From contig JBDOQK010000032.1 of assembly GCA_040437565.1 (NCBI GenBank), forward strand, positions 186,001-250,000: a DNA stretch of 64,000 nucleotides, read 5' to 3'. The position numbers were made by a program, and so were the translations under genes. The notes under the pieces are model-generated. The model made no database searches. It saw only the letters and a program-made list of their open reading frames with translations, and was not told the origin of the DNA. Positions 23,917-35,384 of this stretch are shown here, piece after piece. Positions within the stretch are counted from its first letter, which is position 1, and every line of letters starts with the position of its first letter. Origin of the DNA: Albugo candida (Eukaryota; Oomycota; Peronosporomycetes; Albuginales).

Positions 23917-24694
23917 ATGCGCGCAAAGTCTCTCAAACTACTCATCCAGGAACGATTGCGAGCGAAAATTGTTCGTGAGGATGGGGCAGAAAATGGCGGT
24001 GTACAGCGATCTGTCACGCCATCGTCTATATATCCCGAGATATTCAATTCTTTAGTATTTTGCAACTCGAACCTGACTGGCAAGATACTCGCATCGGCCG
24101 TGTCGACTGAACATAAACAGAGAGAAATAGCGCCCGAGATCGATCCCATACTGGATGTGTCGACTTCAAGTACATTCTATGATAAAGTTGAGTCCCCTGA
24201 CGAATTTGAACATCCAAAGTATGACAAACATATCTTCCGAGACAATTCTCAGCTAGGTGAAGGTTCTGAATGTGGAACGGAGGTCTGTTTCATGATGGAT
24301 TCTACCCCGGTTTTTTGTCATGCCGAAAGAATCATAAGCCCACCAAACAGTGTCTTTAGTTTTTCGCAACCTTCATTTCCGGCTAATCGACCCATGTTAA
24401 CCGAATTGTCGGCTGATACGAATCTCCACGAAGAAAAGATGGGAACAAAACGAAAGGCTGATGCGCAAATTCTTTTACGGGCCGTCCAAGGATCTGCAGC
24501 AGTAAGTTTTTGCATTAATACGTAGACACATTCATTGTGACTCAACCATTTTGAATTGCCAGGCATTTGTAGAAAAACGAAGACGACGTGCTCCACAGCT
24601 GACACCACGTACACTTGCGACCCAGCGATGGATGCACTCTTTGAGCTCAACCTTAAATGTGAAATGTGTTTCAAATTGTGATGTTTGTTTGTAA
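23917..24694 (+). CDS. Unknown protein, two exons
   Basis: ATG 23917 opens a frame to 24501, followed by a 61-base GT-AG intron (24502-24562) and exon 24563-24694, joined in phase 0 for 238 residues. The N-terminus is basic (MRAKSLKLLIQERLRAKIV). The middle is Ser/Asp/Glu-rich. Just after the intron is a KRRRR cluster that could be a nuclear signal. I do not recognise the family. The first frame also runs upstream of the ATG to a GTG at 23800, so an earlier exon is possible. The second exon is less certain than the first. Confidence 0.5.
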
Positions 24695-24979
24695 AACCCA
24701 TTGAAATGACTTTTAGCTACCAATTTTATTTTCTTGTTTTACAGGATCATTAGAATGTAATCATATATGTGACTTGATAAGCGTTGATGTAAATTAAACA
24801 TTTTCGATCGAATATTTGTAGGTGCATTTGCATTACTTTGAAGCCCATAGCTGTGACGAAAGCGTACAGTGCAAAAAATGCCGATATCGATGATTCTACG
24901 TCGACTTGTTGGAATTTTATAATTAGTTTTTTTTCTCGTGAGATAATTGCTCGACTATTAGGCTGCGATTTGGCACGCA

Positions 24980-25908
24980 ATGTCCACGCTGACATCATCC
25001 GATCTACACATCAAAAGAAGTTCAACTAGAGTACGAGCTCCTCCGGGAGGTGCATCAAATCTCTCATTTGGTGAGTCTAGCACGTCCGGCTACTCGTACT
25101 CTATTGTCTTCGTTATCGCTTTGTACTAGGTCCGGGTGGCTTTGGTGCTATTTCTGATCAAGTCGGATACAGCAATGCTCAAAATGATATCATCTCATGC
25201 CACACCAGTCGAATGGAACAGAACAATCTCGCGTTGAGGCAACCGATACAAGCTCATACTGTGCGGAAATCGTCGGCAAGTATTTTGGATAGTTTTGACT
25301 GTGAGCCTAGCGGGTCATCTAAATCAAGAATGAACGATCAGAACCAGTATGAATCATACCCAGACAATAGGATGCTCAAGTCTTCATCACGTATGTCTCT
25401 GGATTCCAAGCCGGACTCGACCGTTTACACGCATGACTTTAAAACCAATGTACCTATCACTTCTTCTAAAAGAGATCAAAATTGGGAGAGAAAAAGGCGG
25501 TTGTGGCTTTCGAGGGCTCGATCCGCGCAAAAAGACCTATCTATTGTAGGAGAACCCTCAAAATCAAGCCAGGAAGATTATCGACTCGCTAGTCAACGCG
25601 AATACAGAAGACGAGAAACGCAGGAAATTATGTCACCATTATCAAAATTGATGAATGACCATAACGAGCGCTATGAACCAACAACGTGTCATCATCAAAC
25701 CATGCATCAGCAGCATTCCACACGAAGCCATACTGACAATCAAGATCAAATCTCTTTACACCACGTGCCAGACCAAGTTAAGTGCATATCCCACAACCAC
25801 ATGCTTCAAGAAGTGGCTACTCCAAAAGTGGCATGCGTAGGAACACGAGCAGCTTCCCGGCAACCTCCTGGTGGCCATTCGAATTGGAATCCATTTTGCT
25901 CGAATTGA
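24980..25908 (+). CDS. Jupiter/HN1-like (JPT-type) PPGG-motif protein
   Basis: Exons 24980-25070 and 25130-25908, separated by a 59-base GT-AG intron, give 289 residues in frame. The N-terminus carries STRVRAPPGGASNLSFG, split by the intron at its last Gly, followed by PGGFG. The C-terminus ends with ASRQPPGGHSNWNPF. Jupiter/HN1 (JPT1) microtubule-associated proteins carry the same kind of motif, RVLRPPGGxSxxSxG, and SPIRAL1 proteins have a related Gly-rich terminal motif. The middle is disordered, rich in Ser, Gln and His. Function as a microtubule-associated protein is inferred from motif resemblance only; the paired terminal motifs are the visible fact. Confidence 0.68.
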
Positions 25909-27396
25909 GACCCCTTATGTACAATTTCCACGTAATTTACTTCAATTTATCTTCATAGTGCACACTGAAACCGATTGCTCGAATGCTCAAAGCTTTTCAT
26001 TTGATGTTATTGTCGAATTCACACCGGCCTGCCCTTAAATTGAAACGGTGCTGAACATAAATAATAATCGCGCAGCATACTATGCCACTATCTATCATTG
26101 CTTCAGGTCCAGATCTAAATACATCGACAGGGATAGATCTAGGGTAATATCATATTGCCAGACGTATTTGTCATCCAATCCTTGTTGCTGAGATTTAGTA
26201 ATGCCGCCAAGTTTCCAACAATGATGGCTGCATGTATCTCCCTCAAAACTTGAGCGAGAGTTCTTCTCAGTCGAGATTGCATGACGTGATAATTTGGAAT
26301 CTGAATTTGATCTCGCCCATTCCAACGAGACTTCCGATGAGAAGATCCGATGCATGAATTCATTTGCTTCCAGACACACTTTTGAACGCTTCATTCCTTC
26401 CTGCACCCAAATGCCATTCGATGAACACTTTGCACTTTTTGCACAAATTGACTCCAAAGTAACTAGATCACGATACGCGCGAGAGCGCTTCATATCGAAA
26501 GTAATACTCACAAATGATATATTCGGCCTATCTGAAGCTTTAAAGCCTGAATCGATACTACTTTGTAATACTATTGCGAAGGTAAAATGACTTTGGCTGT
26601 CAAAATGCCTTGGATGTTATATGAAAGCCTCGTGATCATTTGGTGGGCCATCCGGTGCACTATTTGTGCGAATTATGTAGCTCAACTTGCGCATGCGTAG
26701 CTCTACTGACTACATCAAGAAAGTGCATTTTATATGATGTGAGAAACGATTTTGGTCTCTCTGGCAATATGCCGCATGGCTATTTTGACCTCTATAACGT
26801 GATATCACAGTACTGCAGAGAACATCATAAACATCCATTCCTGCGTTGATCACCTCCAGAACATAATGGCAGAAAGGCAACTTTCAGTTGAAGTCCAACT
26901 TGAATTTGCCAAATGAACGTTATCGATTAGGTAACTGCAAGTCAGTGTCTCTCAAATTGAATGAAGGCGGCCCTTTCGCAGAATATCTGATGGACTGCTA
27001 ATCAAAACCTTAAATGGAGCGCTCGTGAGGTAGGGTAAATTAAGCAAAAAATCATCTGGAGTACAGTACAGCCTCCGGACCGGGTCAACGCTACTGCTGT
27101 TAGATTGTTGGCATCATTGATGAGACCACCGATCCGTCTGAATGTTACGCACGTGGTCATGATATATGGACATGCAGACCACCAGCTATAAATAAAGCAA
27201 ACTGATACAGAAAACGCAAGAAGCGTGTACCATTCGAATCAGCATCATTATAATCTACTTGACGAAAATAAATTAGGGATTGCGGAAGAAAGCAATAGGT
27301 TGCTACCAAATTCTGGAACTTTCAAGTTAAAACAGTCAAATCGTCGCTTCCGAAAAGGGTATATCCTTCGGCTGATTTTACTGAAGTCGGTTCGAT
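25909..27396. other. Intergenic region, unassigned small frames
   Basis: About 1.5 kb. Two overlapping frames on opposite strands (26095-26511 minus, 26294-26590 plus) are the longest. The plus one ends just before a GTAAAATG donor-like site (after 26580). Neither shows a known motif or a start ATG in a good context, so I cannot tell a small gene from chance. Nothing else was recognised. Confidence 0.35.
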
Positions 27397-27918
27397 TTAA
27401 CAATCCAACATTGATAGGACGCCCAACTTTTCATTCTGTCTCGCGAGAGTACGAGCATTTTCGCCTTGTTTTGTGACTGAATGTGAATTCACCCGTGCCT
27501 TTATTAATATCTCGACCACTCCTTCGGATCCATTGTACGCACCACAGTGTAATGCTGACCATCCTTTATAATCTCGCGCCTCGGGATCCGCGTGATGTTC
27601 TAGTAGTACTTGAACAATCTCCTTAGCACCTCGTAAACACGCAAAATGCAAAGGGGTTCGCTTAAATAAACGATTTTCTACAGCATTCGTATTCGCTCCA
27701 AGCTTTATCAAAAACTTTACAACCTCTAGCTTTTCGTAATCACAAGCCCAGTGCAAAGGAGTCAACCCATACTTATCTCGCTCATCTAAGTTTCCTTTGT
27801 TTTCAACCAAAATGCGCTTCAATTCCTCCATGTTTCCTTCTCTTACTGCATCATGTAAGGGACTTGCATCCCACACTGTGTGCAGATCATCTAGCCCTCC
27901 GTGTGCTGGGCACTTCAT
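27397..27918 (-). CDS. Small ankyrin-repeat protein
   Basis: A complete intronless 173-residue frame from ATG 27918. Ankyrin repeats fill almost the whole protein: ASPLHDAVREGN, TPLHWACDYEKLEVVKFLIKLGAN, TPLHFACLRGAKEIVQVLLEHHAD, SALHCGAYNGSEGVVEILIKA. The consensus TPLHxA and the helix-loop pattern are intact, giving about four repeats plus capping sequence. Ankyrin repeats mediate protein binding; no catalytic domain is present and the partner cannot be predicted. It converges with no near neighbour; the STI1 gene starts about 150 bases away in the opposite direction, so the two may share a promoter. Confidence 0.88.
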   Translation of the reverse strand: MKCPAHGGLDDLHTVWDASPLHDAVREGNMEELKRILVENKGNLDERDKYGLTPLHWACDYEKLEVVKFLIKLGANTNAVENRLFKRTPLHFACLRGAKEIVQVLLEHHADPEARDYKGWSALHCGAYNGSEGVVEILIKARVNSHSVTKQGENARTLARQNEKLGVLSMLDC

Positions 27919-28065
27919 AGATTAGCGTGCCGATCAAGGGCCCTCACTTGATGTGTACAACGCTATCAATAACACGACGGATAGAATGGATCGCTTTTCT
28001 TTGCTTCATACTTGCTTACGATAACGCTGTGAAGAGTCAGTGCCGAATCGCCGCAAAAATTGGCA

Positions 28066-29294
28066 ATGAGGAAGGTTGAGACGATGAAAATGCAAGTACA
28101 ATCACCTTGCATCGAGAGTACTGACGGAAAGGAGGAATATGGACCGCCAATTTTGGGCTGCTTAAACTCTGATAAAGACATCAGCCTGACGTCGGATATG
28201 GGTGACACGACTATCATGAGCGAGATGATGAGGGAAGGAAGTTTAGCTCTTGCAAGGAGTAGAGAAAAGATTGAACATAAACGCCAGCAGGAAAGTAAAT
28301 GCTGCTTTGGAGAGGGATTGCAAAAAGGATTCTTATCCTCAATAGGAAGCAAAACGTCGAAAAATTATACGCACACAGTAACCAAACGAGAGTCACTGGT
28401 AGACTCGACATTCACGGAACAGGCGAAATCTCTTGTCGTGGAATCGTCACCAAGGCTGAATAAACAGAAGCCGTCTGTGAAGAGCGATGCTCTTGTCTTT
28501 CCGGAAGTACAGAAGGTGATGAACGATCTAACCAACACCAAAAGCGATGGTAAGTGGTGGAACGCAATTTGTGTCATTACCTAAACTTTTCTGGCCTATA
28601 GAATGGTCGAACGCTACAATGATGCAGAGACTCGCATCAGAACCGGAGCTTTGCCAAGGTATATATCGTGTGCGTATTTTGCGAGTATAAAATTATGATG
28701 TCTTCGCGCAGCTTTCCAAGATAGAGAATTTATGGCAGCAGTTACGGAACTTCAACATAATCCAAAGAGCATTGAGAAATATCAGGCATGGATTGCTAGC
28801 CCTTACATTATTGTTGATGAAGTCGCTAGTTTGAACTTTTCCACAGAATGACCCGAAGCTACGAGGTATGCTACAAAAGTTCATTGCATTTTTGGGAGAT
28901 TATTTCGAGCAGGTTCATTTGATTCGTATTCAAGCCTAACCTGCTGATCAATGCTCACCAGGTTGCCGAGGAGATGAAAATGAAAACACTTGCCGGATCA
29001 TCAGAAGAGAGCACTCAGCCAATGGCCTCAAAAAATATCTGTAAAGTTGTTGATTTGGACGAAGCACGCCGAGACGCAATCCGAAATATGCCTCATGAAC
29101 CTGAGGAAGAAGCCCAAATTCAGAGCATCCTGAATAATCAACAGTTGATAAATGCTCTAGCTGATGAAAAGTTCATGCAGGCTCTTCGGTCTTGTGAGCA
29201 GTCATCCAGCGACCTGCGAGCCCTTGCTCAGGATGCTGATTTTGGGCCTAAACTGCGCTTATTGCTAGATAATAAGATGATACAATTGCAATAG
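28066..29294 (+). CDS. Protein with two STI1-type domains (co-chaperone-like)
   Basis: Five exons (28066-28549, 28602-28658, 28712-28785, 28847-28912, 28962-29294) join in frame to 337 residues. The Ser/Lys-rich N-terminal half has no fold I recognise. The spliced middle reads EWSNATMMQRLASEPEL, FMAAVTELQHNPKSIEKY and NDPKLRGMLQKF, a clear STI1-type helical domain. The C-terminal part (IQSILNNQQLINALADEKF, LRALAQDADFGPKLRLLL) looks like a second one. STI1 domains occur in Hop/Sti1, Hip, ubiquilin and chloroplast Tic40. There are no TPRs, so this is not a canonical Hop. Intron 3 (28786-28846) has a GC donor instead of GT. The gene is followed 44 bases later by prefoldin 6 on the same strand. 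Confidence 0.85.
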
Positions 29295-29338
29295 TGCGTC
29301 AATGTCATATAAGAAATTGAGTAAATAACATAAATAAT

Positions 29339-29905
29339 ATGAGCAAGCGTGTGGATGCTGAGACGGCAAAGTATCGCGTACTGCAAGAAGGTTTAGTGAT
29401 TTCGCAGGCTGTAGAAGACCAATTCCTATATTGAATCTATTTTCTAGAGCTCCAAGTACTTGTCACTCAGCAACAAAAGTATACACAACAAGCCAATGAG
29501 AATAGCATGGTAAAACAAGAGCTCGACTTGGTTCACGACGAAACCAAAGTATACAAGATGGTGGGTCCAGTGCTGCTGAAGCAGGACCTAGAAGAAGCGA
29601 AAACGAATGTGAAGAAGAGAATCGAGTTCATCAACCATGAATTGTACTCAAACTTCATGAAATGCCATCTCATACCATGCCTTATCTCATTATTATTGCA
29701 GAGAGAAAGTTCAAAAGAAGATTGAGGAAAAAGAAACTGAAGCTATCCGAGTACGAAAAGAGGTGACATTTTGGAGCTTTTATGAAAACAAGCAGCCGAC
29801 TGAAATTGACGTAATCTTGAATCTTGAACATAGATCGCCACCATACAAATGGAGATGCAGAAGCAAGCGGCAGAGGCGTCGAGAAATGCTATTGCTGCAA
29901 ATTAA
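29339..29905 (+). CDS. PFDN6: Prefoldin subunit 6
   Basis: Four exons, 29339-29390, 29448-29643, 29702-29762 and 29834-29905, with GT-AG introns of 57, 58 and 71 bases, join in frame to 126 residues, close to the usual 125-130. The product has two amphipathic coiled-coil helices around a beta-hairpin: ENSMVKQELDLVHDETKVYKMVGPVLLKQDLEEA matches the prefoldin-beta core (NxxVxxEL...VYKLxGPVLVKQ). Prefoldin is a hexameric cytosolic chaperone that passes unfolded actin and tubulin to the CCT chaperonin. The neighbour upstream is a co-chaperone-like STI1 protein, though co-regulation is not shown. The stop lies 69 bases from the stop of the convergent methylthiotransferase gene. Confidence 0.95.
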
Positions 29906-29974
29906 GACGAGGAATATCTCATCTCACAAAATTTGAAAGGATTGTTACGTTGGTGCACAAAGTAGCGCATTCTA

Positions 29975-31903
29975 TCAATCTAATGCCGCGAATCTGTGCC
30001 GGCGAGCACCAAGCAAATCGCTTCGTACGACAGCGTGAACTTCAGCCAAAGTTGTTCTCGCTATTGGTGTTGCATGGAGGGTTGCACGACCAGCCTCGTG
30101 AATACGAACAAGAACATAATCGCCTTGAACAGCCCGGACTCCATTTGCTCCGAGCGGTGTGTCTACTGGGGAAAGCGTATCAGGATGATACAAGTCTTGG
30201 CGACCGGGAAGGCCACCACACTTGACGCTTTTGAGTTGCGAGTGTTGCTGCAGTGATGTTGGCATCATTACATCGGGGAACACGCAGCGTTTGTTGGTGT
30301 CCGTTAAGCCGGTCAGCTTTGGATTCTGATCGGTTGACCTGCGACTGGCTCCTTGTACCAATACAACGTGTAGACGATCGCTGTCTTCTATCAGGTTCTT
30401 CTTAGTCACGATCGAGCTAAATTCATCGATGATTTCTTGCAAACGCCGAAGCTTTATTTCTTGAGGTACATTATCCTCCATGTGATAGGCGGCATGAGTT
30501 TTCGCGCGTAAAGAGTAGGCAAACATAAATGCTTGGTCGAAGCAAACACGGCGCATGAGTGAGAGTGTGTCGAGATGTTCTTCTTCCGTTTCACCACAAA
30601 ATCCTGTGATGAAGTCGGATGAGATTGCGACGCCCGGAATACGAGCCCGCATATTCTCCGCTAGTGCCAAGTATGCTTCTCGTGTGTACCCACGACGCAT
30701 GCGTTCTAACACGGACGTGCTTCCACTTTGTGCGGGCATGTGTACACTATTACAGATATTGTGTCGCTCTTGAATCAAGTTCAAAACATCATCTGGGAAA
30801 TCCTTGGGATGGGGTGAAGTGAATCGTATGCGCATCTCGCTGTCCACCTGCGACACACGATCTAAAACATCGACGAAACGAAAACCTGTAGTATTCCGAG
30901 CTTTAAACATGTTATTGAACCCATCTGCACTCACATATGCGCGGCCTTTTTCTTGTGCAAGTTGGGATTGTTTATCATGATAGCTATTCACATTTTGCCC
31001 CAGTAGCATAATTTCCTTCACACCTTGGTCGCGAAGACTCTTTACTTCTGAGATGATTGAATCGAGTTCACAACTTCGTTCCCGGCCTCTTGTGAAGGGT
31101 ACAATGCAGTATGAGCACATATTGTTGCATCCCCGCATTATCGACACGAACGCGGATGGATTCGATGGATCAGATCGCACGGGTGCAATCCCAGCATATG
31201 TTTCATCTAATGATAGTTGCACATTAACCGCTGATTGCCCTCCCCGAACAACTTGCAACAGATTGGGAAGATCGCGGTAAGCATCAGGACCAACGACAAG
31301 GTCCACCATCTTATTACACTGGAGCAATTTGGTCTTCAAACGTTCTGCCATGCAACCCAATACACCTATAGTTGGCAAGTATTTTCTTGTTGATTTATGA
31401 CGCAATAATTTGACTTTTATCTGCCTCCATTGTTCTAACCGATTCCAAATTTTCGATTCTGCGTTTTCTCGAATGGCACATGTATTGAGTAGAATAACAT
31501 CAGCGTTTTCTGGTGATTTTGCAAACTCATAGCCATTCTTGACTAAAATGGAATGCACAATTTCCGAGTCAGCCGTGTTCATTTGGCAACCATAAGTTTC
31601 AATATAGAACTTTTTAACTAGCGGGTATTCCACATCTTCTTCCATGTCAGCAAGATTTGATGGGAAGTTCATTTGGCTTGTCTCATTGATACTGGATTCG
31701 TAAGGATGATTGATAGGATGTGCCGAAAGATGGCTTCTGACGATAAAATCCTGAAGTGTTTTACCGTCAGCCACGATGCGCGACGAGATGTATTTCTTAC
31801 TTTTTGCTTTAGTCGTTATTAAAACTTGCTGAGACCGAAACAAATTGAACGAAGGTCTGCAAATTGCTTGGCTATGCGGCCATAGGCGCTGCAGCATTTT
31901 CAT
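29975..31903 (-). CDS. CDK5RAP1: CDK5RAP1/MiaB-type tRNA methylthiotransferase
   Basis: A 642-residue intronless frame from ATG 31903. The basic, Ser/Thr-rich N-terminus without acids (MKMLQRLWPHSQ...) fits a mitochondrial presequence. The N-terminal methylthiotransferase domain has its three cluster cysteines (ETYGCQMN, NTCAIRENAE, LGCMAER). The radical SAM domain has CNNMCSYCIVPFTRGRE, with the CxxxCxxC triad near residue 262. A TRAM-like C-terminus follows, with a longer insertion than in bacteria. The family adds a methylthio group to N6-isopentenyladenosine at tRNA position 37 using two 4Fe-4S clusters and S-adenosylmethionine. CDK5RAP1 versus another eukaryotic MiaB relative is decided by the IVPFTRGRE pattern and the presequence. 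Confidence 0.93.
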   Translation of the reverse strand: MKMLQRLWPHSQAICRPSFNLFRSQQVLITTKAKSKKYISSRIVADGKTLQDFIVRSHLSAHPINHPYESSINETSQMNFPSNLADMEEDVEYPLVKKFYIETYGCQMNTADSEIVHSILVKNGYEFAKSPENADVILLNTCAIRENAESKIWNRLEQWRQIKVKLLRHKSTRKYLPTIGVLGCMAERLKTKLLQCNKMVDLVVGPDAYRDLPNLLQVVRGGQSAVNVQLSLDETYAGIAPVRSDPSNPSAFVSIMRGCNNMCSYCIVPFTRGRERSCELDSIISEVKSLRDQGVKEIMLLGQNVNSYHDKQSQLAQEKGRAYVSADGFNNMFKARNTTGFRFVDVLDRVSQVDSEMRIRFTSPHPKDFPDDVLNLIQERHNICNSVHMPAQSGSTSVLERMRRGYTREAYLALAENMRARIPGVAISSDFITGFCGETEEEHLDTLSLMRRVCFDQAFMFAYSLRAKTHAAYHMEDNVPQEIKLRRLQEIIDEFSSIVTKKNLIEDSDRLHVVLVQGASRRSTDQNPKLTGLTDTNKRCVFPDVMMPTSLQQHSQLKSVKCGGLPGRQDLYHPDTLSPVDTPLGANGVRAVQGDYVLVRIHEAGRATLHATPIARTTLAEVHAVVRSDLLGARRHRFAALD

Positions 31904-34900
31904 TAGCTTACTTGGGTGTTAAGTCAACTAGATATCATCGGTTAATTACTACCTACCCATCGTTGGTGATAAGTAAAGTAAGAAAAACAACCAGCAGATT
32001 TAACGCATAGCGTTTTTTGCAGCAATTTCTTGAAGAGAATGTTTTGCTGATATGAGATTAAAATGCATTGCCCTTTAATGAATATAAGCATGACAGCTGC
32101 AATTATGAAATTCTCTTATCTTAAAGTGATTGATGACATTGTCATTTCGCTTGTGTAGACGTTACCATTTAAAGTAATTTGTTGCGCCAGAGCCTTCCCC
32201 AATGCTCAACAAGGTGGAATCAGCTGACTTCTAGGAAGATATGTATCGATCTCACAAAGTTATGTCACTTAATCTCTCCTGGAAAACTATCTCCTGAGCG
32301 GTTTACTTCTAGATATATATACAAAATCTCATCAACTCGTGCAGCAAAAAGGTAGGACAAGCAGTCTAGCACGAGATTCATTCTCTTTACATTTTCTTTT
32401 TTGTGGGATTGTCAAAAGCTTTATAATTGCTCAAGGATCAGCAAATGGAGTCACACCTGATTTCTGCTTGAGATATCATGAAATTAGGATAAACTCGAGC
32501 AAAGAGTGTGATGTTTATGGGTCACAAAAAGGACCTTTTTTCTTGCAGTTATGTGGCTACATTCCTTTGCGCAAACGCTAACCAGGTTGTTGTTAGTCAT
32601 CAGAAGTGTAGAGTCGCATGGAGTGAACAAATGACGACATATCTAATCAAATTCTGTATGACTTTGCTCCAACTTATGCTTTACATGCAATTGCATTCAT
32701 AACAATATACGCTTCGAGGATATAAAAGTCGTGTGTCGTTACTATACCCACGTTGTTTGCATGAGTTGAGCCTTCCCTAGTAGTAATCCTAGGACCTCCC
32801 TGTCAATGAGAAACTTCTGATATGTCGACCTTCAAAATCAGATCGAGTTCATACCGAGTCAACGTAATTGTACTGAAAAGCTGTACTGAATGTCAGGGTT
32901 ATAGTTACATGCAGAATGATGGTTGGGATGAGCAATTGAGTACGATCCTGCTCCTCCGCTAAATTGTATATCTAAAAATCATGATCTTATAGAATCGAAT
33001 GAGATCATTACATAAAAATGTACCTCTGTTAGCTTCTTTCAGAATTACGTCATACTTGTACCCTGATTTTGTAAAAAACTACTTAGGGATTAGATGTTCC
33101 ATGCTGTCTTTGATACATTCAATTTATAAATGAACTATATAGCAACTACATGATGCATGTATGGAAGACGCTTCGTAATCTCTCATTCTCTGAAGCATGA
33201 TTTAATATGTTAGTGTGGATGGAAAATTCTGGAAGAAAAGCGGCGAAGTTCTCGGAAGACTTGAGAAGCATATTAAGTTGTGCAAAAGCTCAGAATTATC
33301 ATTTCTAGCATTCATCCAAAAAATTGTGAGCCAAAGAGCCGTATACCAGAATTACGACTTACGCTTACGCGCGTGTGAGACTTCAGCGTCCGTATAAGGC
33401 TACTTATATAGAATCTACATGAGCACATCGACTCAATTTAGACGCTATGCAAGGCCAATCCAACATCAGCAACATGAATTGCTATTGATTTGGAATCTTT
33501 CGCTATCATCACCGAAATGAACAGTCTACATTTTCATTCAATGATTCGGACGGACGGCTACAAGTGTCATTCGAGAGGGAGCTTCTGAGGTATGCTCTCT
33601 TCGACAAAGTACACACAAAGCGATTCAGATGAGTCACGATTATGAAGATTTCAAGATGGCGAAATATGCCACCGTTTTGAGATCTTATCGGCTCTAATAC
33701 GATTCCTCTAGTATGGCTACAACTGGGTGCTTTATGGATCAAGACGAGAAGATGTTTATTCTATATACAGTACCAAGATGATTACGATTCAGCTGTGAAG
33801 AGATTTTGAGTACGTTTCAAGCGAAGTGGCTTTTAAAACAAGCAAAAATCCAGCATTAGCAGCGTGACAAGCACCATCTGCATGATGGAAGATAGCAGAA
33901 ATTTATGCATGTGGCAAGTATTCAAGTCTGGTCGGTTGGCCATAGAAGATCGACAGAATTGGCAGCAGCGTGAACAAAGTATAATCAGTGAAGATACGTA
34001 CTGGAGCGGGAAAGCACACTATCAATTTCTTGACTCAACGATTCTGATCACAGCAGCGAATTACGTGTAAAATGACTAGGTAAAGTGCCAACCAAGTACG
34101 GACATACCCCGGATTTGTGAAACGATAACGTATCACGCAAGAGAATAAGATCTGGATTCTTGGACGCCTAAGTCATTTTCAATTTTTTCAAATAGCTCTG
34201 GGTCCCGATGTTACCATCAGCAGCTCAACTCGATGAAATCTCAGATTGACAGGCAACTTAAGCACATATATCTGATACCAATAGAAGATCTTGAGGGTTG
34301 TAGCAGTACGAGCGAGCTTATGACCCTAATTAGTATAGCATATTCTTATCCCACATTACTTACCATGCAACGATGCCGTCAAGACTACAGCAGCTGATGT
34401 ATGAATAAAAGGAACGGATTTTTGAGTAAACTGCGCAAACATCTCTCATACAGCATACTGTATTAGGCAAGCGCGAGTATAATAATCGTTAAAACGCTAC
34501 TGTCTACGGGACTATTCCCGAACTTTTCGTGACCAGCATAAGTCTTTAATCGTGAAGAAAGTCATTCTCAATATAAGCGAGCGTAAAGTACGAGTATCCT
34601 GCGTTCGACAGCCCTTTTCGGATTGGATATACGAGACGCCAAGCACATGAGTCTGAGTGGAAATATGATCAAAGGACAATTTGCCGTGTCAATTGATATC
34701 CCGACACTCAAGTACGATGATTTTCGGACGGATATTTCGGATTCTCAGGACGACATGGCTTTAGAAAGAAGCGTTCATGGTGAAAGCGGTATAACGAACT
34801 CTGCACAAATACCTGAAAAGCGTGATGCGATACGAGAATGCTTGGAGGATGCCCTTTGCTGATATCTACATCATGGGTGAAACGGTCCTCACCTATTGCC

Positions 34901-35384
34901 TTGATTCTGAAAAGACAATTGCTCGGATACAACTGGCAACGATCATAAAAGTGAAAATATCGAGTCACTATAGCTCCAACGTGCAACGCAAAAAGGATCA
35001 GATAGCGTGAGCCATGTATTACTGGGCACAAATAAGCTTCGCTTTTTCGAAATAACCTGGCGATCAGTAAGAATTTCCATATCGAAACAATGGAATTGCG
35101 GATGATTGGTAGTTTATGTAGCCCCTCCTGAACGAATGGCTACATAAGCTAGACGATGACACGCGGGATTCATATTGCAGCGTGTACTCCTCCGCTTCTA
35201 CTCATCGGCTGATGCGGTTGAAGGCAACCAAAGAGTATGTGTGGTCCCTCCCGCGTCCACTGGCTGCAGACCAGATTGGAGATAGAGCGATATGTATCCT
35301 GCAGATATGTATAGGAATTTGGCGTCATATTTAGATAGGAATAACGGTGTATCTTTCTAACCGAAAATTCCTTCTTATTCTCAA
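31904..35384. other. Gene-poor region
   Basis: About 3.5 kb, AT-rich and without long open frames. Short stretches that stay open (for example 34623-34862 and about 35120-35330 on the plus strand) read like weak coding remnants, but I could match none to a family. I saw no tRNA, rRNA, snRNA or tandem array. It borders the CK2 beta pseudogene, so other decayed genes are likely. Confidence 0.45.
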
